A stretch of 64,000 bases of DNA from Sediminicola sp963974715. GTDB taxonomy: Bacteria; Bacteroidota; Bacteroidia; Flavobacteriales; Flavobacteriaceae. The DNA lies in assembly GCA_963974715.1 (NCBI GenBank), contig CAXBDK010000008.1, positions 186,001 through 250,000 on the forward strand, read 5' to 3'. Below, in pieces: positions 18,488-27,300 of this stretch (its first letter is position 1; every line of letters starts with the position of its first letter). Under the pieces are notes generated by a model. It was not told the origin of the DNA, searched no databases, and worked only from the letters and a program-made list of their open reading frames with translations. The position numbers were made by a program, and so were the translations under genes.

Positions 18488-18955
18488 TTACAATATCATT
18501 CTGGCCAGTTCCTCTTCAAGTCTATCAAAATTTTCTTCGTTTTTATCCACTACATAGGGTTTTAGCTTGCCACATTCTTCTGCAGTATCAAAAAGCATCC
18601 GAAAAACAAGTTCGGTTTTGTTTTCGGAAACTTCCCCAAACGTGGCGACCACCTGAAAGTGGGGTTTTGAATGGCGTTTCCAAGCAATTAGGGAGGGTTT
18701 TTCTATTTTTATAAATTCACAGTCATTCTCGAAGTTTCCCTTGTGGGGCGCATGCATCACAAAACGCCATCTCCCCCCTACCCTAAAGTCGAACTCGTTG
18801 AACGTATTGGTAAAACCAGCCGGTCCCCACCAATTTTTTAGATGTTCTGGTTCTGCCCAAGCACGGTAGACCAATGCTCTCGGGTGCCGAAAAATCCTTG
18901 AACTGACAATTTCGCGGTCCGGGTACGTGTTTAAGATTTCAGTTGCCATTTTCAT
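18488..18955 (-). CDS. SRPBCC (AHSA1-like) domain protein
   Basis: A 155-residue START/Bet v1-fold protein of the Activator-of-Hsp90-homologue-1 type. Family features: SSRIFRHPRALVYRAWAEPEHLKNWWGPAGFT at the N-terminus, VGGRWRFVMH in the middle and a C-terminal amphipathic helix (NFDRLEEELARMIL). Such proteins bind small hydrophobic ligands; the exact function is not predictable. It sits at the head of a minus-strand run with VOC and DinB remnants, genes often exchanged together in flavobacteria. Confidence 0.85.
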   Translation of the reverse strand: MKMATEILNTYPDREIVSSRIFRHPRALVYRAWAEPEHLKNWWGPAGFTNTFNEFDFRVGGRWRFVMHAPHKGNFENDCEFIKIEKPSLIAWKRHSKPHFQVVATFGEVSENKTELVFRMLFDTAEECGKLKPYVVDKNEENFDRLEEELARMIL

Positions 18956-18980
18956 CGTTTTTATAAGATCATTCCTTGAG

Positions 18981-19181
18981 TTAAAATAAGAAAAAGTGGC
19001 GCTTGTCGTCTAGCATTGGTTCTGCCACAAGAATCAAGTAGTTACGGGAATTTTCCAATCGTTCCAGAAAGTCGGCAACAAAACTATGATTCTGGGCAAA
19101 TAGAGGTAATCTGATCGAACAAAACAAAGTCAAGGAAATCAGTATGAGTAGGTATCCTTGGTATTTAAATTTCGTTTTGAT
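18981..19181 (-). pseudogene. N-terminal fragment of a secreted DinB-like protein
   Basis: On the minus strand a frame of 66 codons reads a signal peptide (YLLILISLTLFCSIRLPLFAQ) followed by FVADFLERLENSRNYLILVAE, then breaks off in a stop after DDKRHFFLF. This is the first helix of a DinB-superfamily (YfiT-like) protein with export signal. The expected ATG is an ATC codon at 19179-19181 and the other three helices are missing, so it is a remnant. A separate DinB C-terminal fragment lies at 19864-20027. Confidence 0.5.
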
Positions 19182-19184
19182 GTT

Positions 19185-19580
19185 TTAAGCCGTTAATATA
19201 TATCCGATTTCCCAAATATGTCCAAAAGGATCTTTCAGTTTCCCAATTCTCCACTCATCTTCGGTGGTCATAGGGCATATTTCCGTTGCTCCTAACTTTA
19301 GGGCCTTTTCAAATAATACGTCCGCATTTTTAGTCTGCAAAATTATCCTGACCGGGCTATTCGATGTTAGGTCCGGACTTGGATTTCCATTATGAGGTTC
19401 TTCATCGCCCACATAAAATTCGGCATATTCAATTTCAAGTATGGAAGATAATTTGTGGTCCGGCATTTCAAACCTTTTTGTCTCAATGGCCCCGAAAGCG
19501 GCACAATAAAAGTCGATCGCTTTTTTACCGTTACTTACTGTTAGGAAAGGTCTTACGGTGGTTTTATCTATTTTATCCAT
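19185..19580 (-). CDS. VOC-family (glyoxalase/PhnB-like) protein
   Basis: I choose the internal start MDKIDKTTVRPFLTV at 19580; the frame is open 13 codons further to 19619 but that extension (MDPRKRYWIKTKN) looks non-native. The 131-residue product has the PhnB-like pattern TVRPFLTVSNGKKAIDFYCAAFGA, a central GDEEPHNGNPSP loop and the C-terminal KDPFGHIWEIGY, where H and E would be metal ligands. Substrate unknown. Confidence 0.83.
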   Translation of the reverse strand: MDKIDKTTVRPFLTVSNGKKAIDFYCAAFGAIETKRFEMPDHKLSSILEIEYAEFYVGDEEPHNGNPSPDLTSNSPVRIILQTKNADVLFEKALKLGATEICPMTTEDEWRIGKLKDPFGHIWEIGYILTA

Positions 19581-19863
19581 ATTTTTGGTCTTAATCCAAT
19601 ACCTTTTGCGAGGATCCATGTTTCAGGTCGAACACCAAGTGCAAATATCTTAAAATTACAGAAAGACAGATAAGCTACTTATCTATATTCTCAGCTGAAT
19701 TTTATAAAATGTTATTACTTAATATTAATAGTGTTGGGGCCCTTCAAGTCCATTTGCCTAAAAGACTGTTCGTTTTTCTCACAACGGATAATCTTATTTG
19801 GCTATTTTCCATGGACGGTTTTTTTAAAAAGGCTGTCCTGAATTTCGATATTGTGGTGTACCT
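19581..19863. other. Spacer between VOC gene and DinB fragment
   Basis: AT-rich sequence, probably the VOC promoter plus decayed DNA; no gene supported. Confidence 0.3.
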
Positions 19864-20027
19864 TATTGAAAAAGAACGTATCTCGGGGGAACAATTTCGT
19901 TCAGTATCAAATACACCAGCATCTGTGCCCTGTGGTGGGTTATATGATCGGCGAGCAATAAGAAAATTTGGCGTTTTGTCCTCTCCGATCCAAAATAGTC
20001 CAATTTGTCTACTTTGACAACTCGGCC
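19864..20027 (-). pseudogene. C-terminal fragment of a DinB-like protein
   Basis: Minus-strand frame reading VDKLDYFGSERTKRQIFLLL, then ADHITHHRAQMLVYLILNEI, VPPRYVLFQ and stop. H-x-x-H-H-R-x-Q-M-x-V-Y-L-x-x-N is the last-helix signature of DinB proteins with its metal-binding His. There is no start: it begins right after, and by chance in frame with, the stop codon of the beta-lactamase-like gene upstream. N-terminal helices are lacking. Confidence 0.5.
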
Positions 20028-21689
20028 TTACCCCCCTTTTTTTAGGTAAGGTAGAATATATTTTTCTAAAATAATTTCCGGTTGCTGCGTTTTTCCATTG
20101 CGATAATTCCCGGAGGTGATCACCACGACCGTTTGTAGTTCGGGAAGGATAAAAATATATTGTCCTCCCGCTCCCCTGGCCTCAATGGATGCGATACGCT
20201 GTGCATTGACCTGATACGTGTTGTGCCACCATAAATAACCGTATCCATTTTTATCGGAAGTATTTTCCAGGACCCTGTAATTCCTAAAGGAGTCTTGGAT
20301 CCAGTTCTCGGACAAGATCTGCCGTCCCTCCCAATTTCCCTTATGGAGATATAACAATCCGAACTTTACCATATCCCTTGGCGTCAAATACATGCCCCCA
20401 CCAAAATAGGGCCTCCCCGTAAAATCGGTTTGGATGATATAATTGGAAATCCCCAACGGGCCAAATAAGTTGAAGTCCATAAATAATTCCAACGGTCCGG
20501 AGACGACAGAATCCATCGCCACGCCGAGAAGGTAGGGATTTGCGGAACCATAGTTTGCATGTGTATTGGGCCCATTGATCATTGGTGCCCCTAAAATGGT
20601 CTTTGTCCAGTCAGGTGTAGGTTGATAATTGTCCTCGGATGCCAAAGACTTCCTTTCCAATCCAAAATCGACAGCATCCAAGCCGGAACTCATGGTCAAA
20701 AGACTTTTGAGGTCCACTTCACTTTTTAAAGGACTCCTGTACCTCTGATATTCCTCGGGCAAAAAATCAAAAATAGACTGTCCTACATTATCGAACAGCT
20801 TTTTGTCCTTTGCAATACCCACTATTGCGGACGAAATGCTTTTTGATGCCGAGCGCATGTCATGGGGGATATTCGGGTCGTAACCGTTAAAATAATTTTC
20901 ATAGACCAGTTCCCCATTTTTTGAAACCAGAACGGAATGTGTATTTGGCAACGAATCTTTTGAGATAAGGCGTTCCATATCCGATAGCGCTAAAATGGAC
21001 GTTTTGTTTTCAGTATGGAGGTCTCCCAATTTCCAATCGGTTTCTGACTTTTTAAGATCGATCTGAGTGAGGGGATGGTCCCCCAAAAATATTCCCAGTT
21101 GAATTTTATCGGAAAGCAGTTTTCCCTTAAAACGCAGTCCGGTTTTAAAATCCGTAAAAGCTATTTGGTCATGTTCCTTCTGGAAATTATCGCACCAGGT
21201 TCCCGTAAAACGATCGTCCCCAAAAATGGGGTATGCCTGGTAAACGTTTTGCGCACCATTTTCGACACTCAAGTAAAAGTTTGGTGATTTAAGTCGATCT
21301 ACCATTAAAATCTTCCAATTGCCCCTATAGGAACCGGTAGCCGATTTTAAGAGGTTTACGTGATAGAGAAGGAGGCCCGATTTAATAAACCCGCTAATTT
21401 CGTTGCCATCCCCGGAAAGAACGCCGTCAAAATAAAAATTTTCCGATAGTGAGATCTGTAGCCTTTGGGTGTCGGTTCCGTTAAACGGATGTTGGACAAT
21501 GGTCTTGCTGTTGGAAATATGAAAAATAGCGGTTTCAAGGCCCAGATCCTTTATTTCCAGTTGTAGATCGAACGCATGTAGATCCGTTATTTTCCCTTCC
21601 CAGCTGTTGGTGTATTCTTCCATGTCCTGTGGAAGGACCGAAAATGAAAAAAGCAGAAAAAGAAAGGAAACAATGTTTTTAAGTCCCAT
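20028..21689 (-). CDS. Beta-lactamase/serine hydrolase-family exported protein
   Basis: A 553-residue protein with a signal peptide (FLFLLFSFSVLPQ). Residues ~1-215 are a beta-rich N-terminal extension; the C-terminal ~310 residues are a class C beta-lactamase/esterase domain. The catalytic SxxK is in MRSASKSISS, the YxN motif in NYGSANPYLLG, and ARGAGGQYIFI corresponds to the KTG/HxG region (here GAGG). Such proteins are usually peptidases or esterases rather than true beta-lactamases. Confidence 0.85.
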   Translation of the reverse strand: MGLKNIVSFLFLLFSFSVLPQDMEEYTNSWEGKITDLHAFDLQLEIKDLGLETAIFHISNSKTIVQHPFNGTDTQRLQISLSENFYFDGVLSGDGNEISGFIKSGLLLYHVNLLKSATGSYRGNWKILMVDRLKSPNFYLSVENGAQNVYQAYPIFGDDRFTGTWCDNFQKEHDQIAFTDFKTGLRFKGKLLSDKIQLGIFLGDHPLTQIDLKKSETDWKLGDLHTENKTSILALSDMERLISKDSLPNTHSVLVSKNGELVYENYFNGYDPNIPHDMRSASKSISSAIVGIAKDKKLFDNVGQSIFDFLPEEYQRYRSPLKSEVDLKSLLTMSSGLDAVDFGLERKSLASEDNYQPTPDWTKTILGAPMINGPNTHANYGSANPYLLGVAMDSVVSGPLELFMDFNLFGPLGISNYIIQTDFTGRPYFGGGMYLTPRDMVKFGLLYLHKGNWEGRQILSENWIQDSFRNYRVLENTSDKNGYGYLWWHNTYQVNAQRIASIEARGAGGQYIFILPELQTVVVITSGNYRNGKTQQPEIILEKYILPYLKKGG

Positions 21690-21753
21690 TTTTTGATCGT
21701 TTGATAGACAACCGCAAAATTGGGCTTTTTAAGGGTACCGAAATTGTATAAAA

Positions 21754-22563
21754 TTAACATCCTTGCAAATTTTTCAAAATTTTGGATGGAGTGGTACCAT
21801 AGACCAATTTGAAATTGGAAATAAAGTGACTTTGATCGTAAAAACCGCATTGGTAACAGATTTCCGTCATGGAGGATTTGTTTGCGGCCATCAAACAGAA
21901 GGCCTTATTGAGTCGTATCAACCGAATATAATTACCAAGGCTTGTTCCAAAATAGCGATTAAATTCCCGTGACAGGTGAACCGGATGTATCCCTAAAACG
22001 GCACTTAGGTTCTTTAAGGAAAGATCTCCCTCCCCTTCCATTAGAAATTCCCTGAGCCTATTTGTCCACAAAGGTCTGTTTGCTTTTTTCGTATGGGCTT
22101 CCGTGCCTATGGTACCGAATATTTCGATCAACAGCGCTTCGATGCTCAGAAAGGAAATCGGATCGTTCAATTTGGATTCAATGAACACTTTGTTCAACAA
22201 CGATTTTGTGACAGGATTTTTAAGGTCCATACTTCCTTCCAGATCTGGGATATGAATATCATATTCCATAAACCAGCGCGCGTTGAGTTCTATATGAAAC
22301 CCCCTTGTATACTCCGGTGGTTTAATATTGTAATGGGCATCTTGCCAGTTATGGAACAAAAGGCTCCCCGGTCTTAAATAATAGGCTTCTTTTTTATTGG
22401 ATTCAAATAACTTGCCCTGCAACAGATAGGTAAAATAAGGATGCTCATGATAGTGCCAGTCGACTTTGGAATGGGTGTATTCGGTATCCGTTATGATGAT
22501 ATTTTCAAATGTCGACTTCTGGTAATGTGTTCCATAAAATTCCCCTGTTTTCAGTGTGTTCAT
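21754..22563 (-). CDS. AraC-family transcriptional regulator
   Basis: A 269-residue regulator with an N-terminal cupin (VDWHYHEHPYFTYLLQGKLFE, H-x-H pattern) and C-terminal double HTH ending CYQCGFYDQSHFISNFKLVYGTTPSK. It probably controls the beta-lactamase-like gene 64 bases downstream or an adjacent gene; the ligand is unknown. Confidence 0.88.
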   Translation of the reverse strand: MNTLKTGEFYGTHYQKSTFENIIITDTEYTHSKVDWHYHEHPYFTYLLQGKLFESNKKEAYYLRPGSLLFHNWQDAHYNIKPPEYTRGFHIELNARWFMEYDIHIPDLEGSMDLKNPVTKSLLNKVFIESKLNDPISFLSIEALLIEIFGTIGTEAHTKKANRPLWTNRLREFLMEGEGDLSLKNLSAVLGIHPVHLSREFNRYFGTSLGNYIRLIRLNKAFCLMAANKSSMTEICYQCGFYDQSHFISNFKLVYGTTPSKILKNLQGC

Positions 22564-22613
22564 ACTAATTTTGGCTTGTTGACAACGGCATGGCTATTGA
22601 CGGGCCCTACAAC

Positions 22614-23105
22614 TTAGGGTTTTTCTTTTAGGTATACAATGTTATAATCCGCATTGGTATTGGTGGAAAATCCGGTAAGGGTAAGCGTGTCCTTGGAAAC
22701 GGTCAGCTTCTCACATCTCTTGGTTTCGGGTAAGGCCAAAATTACATCACCCGATGTAAGGTCCCTAATATTATTGGTATCGAATGGGCAGTCATCCAAA
22801 AGCTCAAACTTTTGAAATGCCGGTCTGGCTTCCGTTCCTTCTTCCACAAATTTGACCGTTGACCCCTCAAATTGTGCCGTGCGGTACGGATATTCGATCT
22901 CTTTCCACTTTCCCTGTAACCGTTCGGTAATTCCGGCACTGTCAATCGCTGTTTTCCCAGTTTCGGCTGCCGGCGATTCTATCTTGACGGTTTCCTGTGG
23001 TTTGGCACTTGGCCGTTCATTTTCTTTGGGCCGCTCCTTACAGGAAATAATGAGAAGGAGAAAGATCATTACGACCGTTTTGCTTTTTATGTCCATAATT
23101 TTCAT
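22614..23105 (-). CDS. Small lipoprotein of unknown function
   Basis: The start at 23105 (MKIMDIKSKTVVMIFLLLIISC) gives a clean lipoprotein signal with Cys at the end of the hydrophobic run; a longer open frame reaches 23210 but adds a non-signal tail. After a P/E/K-rich linker (to about residue 65) there is a compact domain starting LQGKWKEIEYPYR, the lipocalin-like 'G-x-W' start, with three cysteines. No specific function. Confidence 0.7.
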   Translation of the reverse strand: MKIMDIKSKTVVMIFLLLIISCKERPKENERPSAKPQETVKIESPAAETGKTAIDSAGITERLQGKWKEIEYPYRTAQFEGSTVKFVEEGTEARPAFQKFELLDDCPFDTNNIRDLTSGDVILALPETKRCEKLTVSKDTLTLTGFSTNTNADYNIVYLKEKP

Positions 23106-23278
23106 TTTCAATGAATTGATATTTTTAGTACAAGGTGTATATATCCCACAAGGGACAAATGCGGTAATCAAATCTTCCGCTTCCAAGGACCTAATATACA
23201 AAAAAGCCACATGCCGAGCTTACGCTCCGCTATGGCCGATATACACTGGTACTAACCTTGTCTTATCCAGATTTTTGG

Positions 23279-24250
23279 TTATTTCCCGATTTTATCCTGT
23301 ATGTCTTTAGGGTACCTGTCCCCTTTAATTCTAATACCTCTTAACCGTTCGTTTATGTTTTTCAGTTCAATAGCGGACAAAGTGATGTTGCTTCCCCCAA
23401 TGTTCTCCTCCAAACGATGTAATTTTGAAGTACCCGGAATGGGGACAATAAAAGGTTCTTGCGCCAAAAGCCACGCTAGGGCAATTTGTGCAGGGGTAGA
23501 TCTATGATCTTTTGCAACGGCAACCAGCAAGTCGACCAAGGTTTGGTTATCCGCTCGGTTTTCCTTGTCAAAACGGGGCGACATGTTCCTGCCATCGGTT
23601 TTGGGAAACTCTGTTTCCGGGGTTATGGTTCCCGTAAGAAACCCCTTGCCTAAGGGACTGAAAGGCACTAATCCGATTCCCAATTCCTCCAAGATGGGGA
23701 TAATTTCATGTTCAGGTGCACGATAGAACATTGAATATTCGCTTTGTAGTGCCGATACGGGGAGCACCGCGTTTGCCCTGCGGATCGTTGCCGGGTCGGC
23801 TTCACATAGGCCGAAGTATTTTACTTTGCCCTCATGTATCAAGTCTTTTACCGTTCCCGCAACCTCTTCAATAGGTATTTTGGGGTCGACCCGGTGTTGG
23901 TAGAACAGGTCGATATGATCGGTTTTTAATCTTTTTAAGGAAGCTTCCGCAGCGGACCTGATACTAGTGGGCCTACTGTCCAATCCCAATTGGGAACTGC
24001 CGTCCTTAAACCCGAACTTTGTGGCGATCGTTAATCGGTTACGGAACGGTCCTAGGGCCTCGCCCACTAATTCTTCGTTGTTCCCATAGGCCTGTGCCGT
24101 ATCAAAAAACGTTATGCCGTGTTCAACGGCCGCGCGCATCAATTTGATCGATTCTTCTTTTGAGGGAGCTCCGGGAAAGCTCAGTCCCATACAGCCATAT
24201 CCCAATACGGATACTTCCAAGCCGCTGTTTCCTAATGTTCTTTTTTCCAT
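23279..24250 (-). CDS. Aldo/keto reductase
   Basis: The start is MEKRTLGNSGLEVSVLGYGCMG at 24250; the frame extends upstream across the operator-like motif and that part is not coding. The 323-residue product is an NADPH-dependent aldo/keto reductase: catalytic FFDTAQAYGNNEELVGEAL (D, Y), K in ATKFGFK, H in FYQHRVDP, and cofactor-binding IPGTSKLHRLEEN. It is the YccK/IolS-like type acting on aldehydes and ketones. The Crp-like regulator gene follows upstream in the same direction; the two share an operator-like motif. Confidence 0.92.
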   Translation of the reverse strand: MEKRTLGNSGLEVSVLGYGCMGLSFPGAPSKEESIKLMRAAVEHGITFFDTAQAYGNNEELVGEALGPFRNRLTIATKFGFKDGSSQLGLDSRPTSIRSAAEASLKRLKTDHIDLFYQHRVDPKIPIEEVAGTVKDLIHEGKVKYFGLCEADPATIRRANAVLPVSALQSEYSMFYRAPEHEIIPILEELGIGLVPFSPLGKGFLTGTITPETEFPKTDGRNMSPRFDKENRADNQTLVDLLVAVAKDHRSTPAQIALAWLLAQEPFIVPIPGTSKLHRLEENIGGSNITLSAIELKNINERLRGIRIKGDRYPKDIQDKIGK

Positions 24251-24301
24251 TTTTACAGTTTTAAGTATGATCCGAAGATCGAGCTTATAAAAATGGGGCC
24301 A

Positions 24302-24317
24302 TTTGCCATTTGGCAAA
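24302..24317. promoter_or_regulatory. Palindromic operator candidate upstream of aldo/keto reductase
   Basis: TTTGCCATTTGGCAAA is a perfect palindrome 52 bases upstream of the reductase start. A 15/16 identical copy lies upstream of the Crp-like regulator gene at 24928-24943, so it is a good candidate site for that regulator. Confidence 0.6.
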
Positions 24318-24324
24318 AAGCGAT

Positions 24325-24894
24325 CTAACGAATGTTTTTGCGTATCCTGCTCAATGAGGATCGTGTAATTCCCAGATAGGAAGCGATATAGGTCAAGGGG
24401 ACCCGGTTTACCAAGTTCGGGAATTTTTCAATGAACTCAAGATAGCGGGTAGCGGCATCCTGGGAAACCAAGTGGCTCCTTCTTTCCAATTTTTCCCTGT
24501 GATGTTTTGCGGTTATTTTTTGTACGATCTTGTCCCAGCCAAGAATGGTCCCGGAAATTTCTTTCCAATCCCCCTTGGAAAAAACAACGAGTTTGCAGTC
24601 GGTAATGGCCTGCAGGTATTCGGAGGGCGTATAGTTGCCTTCAACGTTGTTCCCATCCATGATCAAATGGTCCTCTTCAATAAAATAACGGGTGTTTTCT
24701 TCGCCCTTGTTGGTATAATAATACACCCGTAGGACACCGGCGGTAATAAAACCTATACAGTTTACCACTTTTCCCGCTTCCCAATAATACTCGTCCAAAC
24801 AAAGCTCCAGTTCAATGGCCCTTTTTGAAATAAAGTCGATCTGTTGTGGGTTCAAATTACCAAATTGCAATACATAGTCTATAAATTCTTTCAT
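24325..24894 (-). CDS. Crp/Fnr-family transcriptional regulator
   Basis: A 189-residue protein with an N-terminal cyclic-nucleotide-binding fold (residues ~20-115: EAGKVVNCIGFITAGVLRVYYYTNKGEE) and a short C-terminal HTH (LTYIASYLGITRSSLSRIRKNI). It lacks the canonical cAMP-contact R-S/T motif, as is usual in Bacteroidota members. Probably regulates itself and the reductase gene downstream via the two TTTGCCATTTGG(C/T)AAA motifs. Confidence 0.9.
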   Translation of the reverse strand: MKEFIDYVLQFGNLNPQQIDFISKRAIELELCLDEYYWEAGKVVNCIGFITAGVLRVYYYTNKGEENTRYFIEEDHLIMDGNNVEGNYTPSEYLQAITDCKLVVFSKGDWKEISGTILGWDKIVQKITAKHHREKLERRSHLVSQDAATRYLEFIEKFPNLVNRVPLTYIASYLGITRSSLSRIRKNIR

Positions 24895-24927
24895 GGGAGA
24901 AAGTTAGGGAGCGCTATTTTTTAAGCG

Positions 24928-24943
24928 TTTGCCATTTGGTAAA
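24928..24943. promoter_or_regulatory. Operator candidate upstream of the Crp-like gene
   Basis: TTTGCCATTTGGTAAA, one mismatch from the palindrome at 24302-24317, centred about 40 bases upstream of the Crp-like start codon; suggests autoregulation. Confidence 0.55.
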
Positions 24944-25040
24944 AAACGTATCATTTCAATTTTGCCATACTTCATTTCAAAGAAAAGAACCTAATCCACT
25001 TCAATACGGCGCATCGGGGAACAAGACCAAATTTATGGAT

Positions 25041-25949
25041 TTAATTAAAGGTCTGTCTAAACTCCAAAGGCGAAAATTTTGTCTTGGCCTTGAACAATTT
25101 ACTGAACGATTGCAAATGCTCAAACCCCAGGTCGTACGCAATTTCACTGACGGATAGATCGGTCGTAGATAGTCTTTCCTTTGCAATTTCGATCAACTTG
25201 TCATGAATATGCTGTTGGGTACTCTTTCCCGTCAACGATTTGAGAAGGCCGCGGAGATAGGTCGGCGACACGTTCAATCTGTCCGAAATGTATTGCACCG
25301 TGAGCAACCCATTTGTGACCGGACGATCATCTTTAAAGTAATCGGAAAGGAGTTTTTCCAATCGGTCAAGGATTTGATGGTTGCTTTTTTCCCTGGTAAT
25401 GAACTGCCGATTGTAAAATCGCTCTGCATAGCTCAACAAATTTTCAAGGTGTGAAACGATGATTTGTTTGCTGAACCTATCAATGTTAGCGTGATATTCG
25501 TCCTGAATGGTTTGAATGATGCCACTGATGATCGTTTCTTCTTTTTCGGAAAGAAACAATGCCTCGTTCACGGAGTACTCAAAAAATTCATATTTTTTGA
25601 TGTTTTTGCCCAAGGATGTGTTCCAGAGAAAATCCGGGTGTATGAACAACATCCACCCCTCGAGCTTGGAGGGCACACCATTTTCTTCGCCCCGTAAAAT
25701 CTGTCCTGGCGCCATAAATGCCATGAGACCTTCGTCAAAGTCATATTTCTGTTGTCCGTAAAAAAGTTTGTCGCATCCTCTTTTCAAAGAAATCACGTAC
25801 AGATCGAACAAAACGGTATTTATACCGGAATCGTTTTTTAGCCCCGCCAGATCGATTAGGCCGATCAGGGGGTGATGGGGCTTCGGAAGCCCCATTAAAT
25901 GATGTATTTCCGTTATGGAACGTATCCTATATGGTTTTGGATTTGCCAT
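25041..25949 (-). CDS. AraC-family transcriptional regulator
   Basis: A 302-residue regulator with an N-terminal sensory domain (ITEIHHLMGLPKPHHPLIGLIDL) and C-terminal AraC HTH (VQYISDRLNVSPTYLRGLLKSLTGK and VSEIAYDLGFEHLQSFSKLFK). It is a close paralogue of the regulator at 46759-47664 inside the cassette array. Target genes are probably the small membrane protein and SDR genes nearby. Confidence 0.9.
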   Translation of the reverse strand: MANPKPYRIRSITEIHHLMGLPKPHHPLIGLIDLAGLKNDSGINTVLFDLYVISLKRGCDKLFYGQQKYDFDEGLMAFMAPGQILRGEENGVPSKLEGWMLFIHPDFLWNTSLGKNIKKYEFFEYSVNEALFLSEKEETIISGIIQTIQDEYHANIDRFSKQIIVSHLENLLSYAERFYNRQFITREKSNHQILDRLEKLLSDYFKDDRPVTNGLLTVQYISDRLNVSPTYLRGLLKSLTGKSTQQHIHDKLIEIAKERLSTTDLSVSEIAYDLGFEHLQSFSKLFKAKTKFSPLEFRQTFN

Positions 25950-26068
25950 TGTACAAAGTTAACCCACTAAGTGGAATTTATTCAATAATCGAGATTTAAA
26001 CCTGCCTGCCGCAGATAGGTGCTCCGACGCCTATCAGCCAAGGGAGGACTTGCTCCGAGCTTGTTGAC

Positions 26069-26641
26069 CTAATTTTTAAAAGGATATTTTAACCAGATCA
26101 ATAGCAACGGTATCGCAAGGAACGGAATTTCCATCAAAGCAATTTTTATATTGCCGGCCCGTAATGACATGGCCATTATAAATACAACCGATAAGGCATT
26201 GAGCAGATTCCCTAGGAAAAATGTTTTCTGCAGCAGCAGCAGTACACCGACCGATATAGCGAAAACACCAAATATGGGCATTGTCCATTCCGCTAAACCC
26301 AATTCCGACATCATTTTCAACGATTCGGGATTTTTCTTATTGAAGTGATTTAAACTTTTTTGATTGAAGTGAAAATTAGCCATTTTGGGTCTAATTGAAG
26401 GCTTTTTTGACTTGCGTAGCAGCGTTACGGAATTCAAAAAAGATAGGACCGAACGTTAAGAAAACAGCCAGTGGCTGTTTTTAGAGAAGGGGCCAGGTGG
26501 CGCACCGGCAAAAAGAGGGCAATTTTTTAGCCAATTGGGAAAAGTTTAAATAACTTCATAATTAAAGGAGCCCCAACCGTGACTGAAACCCAGGCCTACC
26601 GAAACGATCAGCAAGACCAGTGAGATGATGTTCTTTATCAT
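26069..26641 (-). pseudogene. DoxX-like membrane protein gene split by a small inverted-repeat insertion
   Basis: The N-terminal part (26546-26641, minus) encodes MIKNIISLVLLIVSVGLGFS HGWGSFNYE then stops. The remainder (about 26069-26340) continues with NKKNPESLKMMSELGLAEWT and three membrane helices ending PLLLIWLKYPF. Joined, they give the ~120-residue, four-helix DoxX-like layout with the expected H-G-W and M-x-x-L-G motifs. They are separated by 220 bases bounded by inverted repeats (separate entry). The 3' part has Met codons (e.g. at 26383) that could start a short product, but the first helix would be lost. Confidence 0.6.
26340..26559. mobile_element. MITE-like 220-bp insertion in the DoxX-like gene
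   Basis: The ends are near-perfect inverted repeats: TTGAAGTGATTTAAACTTTT at 26340-26359 and, on the other strand, ATGAAGTTATTTAAACTTTT from 26559. The interior is non-coding and has a hairpin AAACAGCCA-GTGGCTGTTT at about 26462-26480. It splits one reading frame into two, the strongest evidence that it is an insertion. No transposase is encoded. Confidence 0.5.
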
Positions 26642-26642
26642 G

Positions 26643-26846
26643 TCAATTTAAAATGTAGGTCTGTAATATATAACCGCCAATAATTCCGATAGGTATGCCC
26701 AAAATTGCATTGATAAGGGCCGTTCTGGCTTTTTTGGGAAATACTTTCCGAAAGCGGTAGTACAGGTAAAAACCTACCGGTGGCAATGCGTTCGACAATA
26801 TCATTAAACCAATTTGTAATTTGTCGTTTTTTTGGACTGTGTTCAT
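26643..26846 (-). CDS. Small two-helix membrane protein
   Basis: A 67-residue protein with two hydrophobic helices (QIGLMILSNALPPVGFYLYY and ALINAILGIPIGIIGGYIL). Its stop is one base away from the start of the split DoxX-like gene, so they were one operon. Function unknown. Confidence 0.65.
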   Translation of the reverse strand: MNTVQKNDKLQIGLMILSNALPPVGFYLYYRFRKVFPKKARTALINAILGIPIGIIGGYILQTYILN

Positions 26847-26864
26847 CTTGTTTATTTTAGAATG

Positions 26865-27227
26865 TTATTTAATATTTACCCAAAGTTCTTCCACGTTGAA
26901 ACTGATGTGCGATACGTTGGTCTTGTCTGGCATATCAATGGCTGTCGTACTTCCCTCTTTGATGATTTTAATATGACTCATCACTTCCTCTAGGTTACTT
27001 TTATCATCCTTGGTCCATGTGCCCTTGCCATAATGGAACACTTTTTTATCTTCTATCCTTAATCCGTTCAAGGAATCGGTAAAAGCAAAAGGGTAGATAT
27101 CCATGTAAGAGCTATCCACCACCAGTGTGATGGTATTGCCTGTTTTGTTACTGACGTATACCGTTTTCCTGGCACTGCAGGAAGAAAGCACCACCGCAAC
27201 AATTGATAAAGCACCTATAACTTTCAT
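26865..27227 (-). CDS. Small lipoprotein of unknown function
   Basis: The start at 27227 (MKVIGALSIVAVVLSSCSARK) gives a standard lipoprotein signal with lipobox LSSC; the frame extends upstream to 27311 without a plausible signal. The mature part (about 100 residues) is polar, with TVYVSNKTGNTITLVVDSSY. It lies in a minus-strand run with the SDR gene. Confidence 0.7.
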   Translation of the reverse strand: MKVIGALSIVAVVLSSCSARKTVYVSNKTGNTITLVVDSSYMDIYPFAFTDSLNGLRIEDKKVFHYGKGTWTKDDKSNLEEVMSHIKIIKEGSTTAIDMPDKTNVSHISFNVEELWVNIK

Positions 27228-27300
27228 TTTGCTTTGTTTTAATTGAAATTGAGAATTTGGAAATGTCCTTATTGCAGATAGTAGCCTGAAATGGCACGTA

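Noticed and set aside
19709..20017. 102-codon plus-strand frame
   Set aside because: It is antisense to the DinB C-terminal fragment, which has a diagnostic motif.
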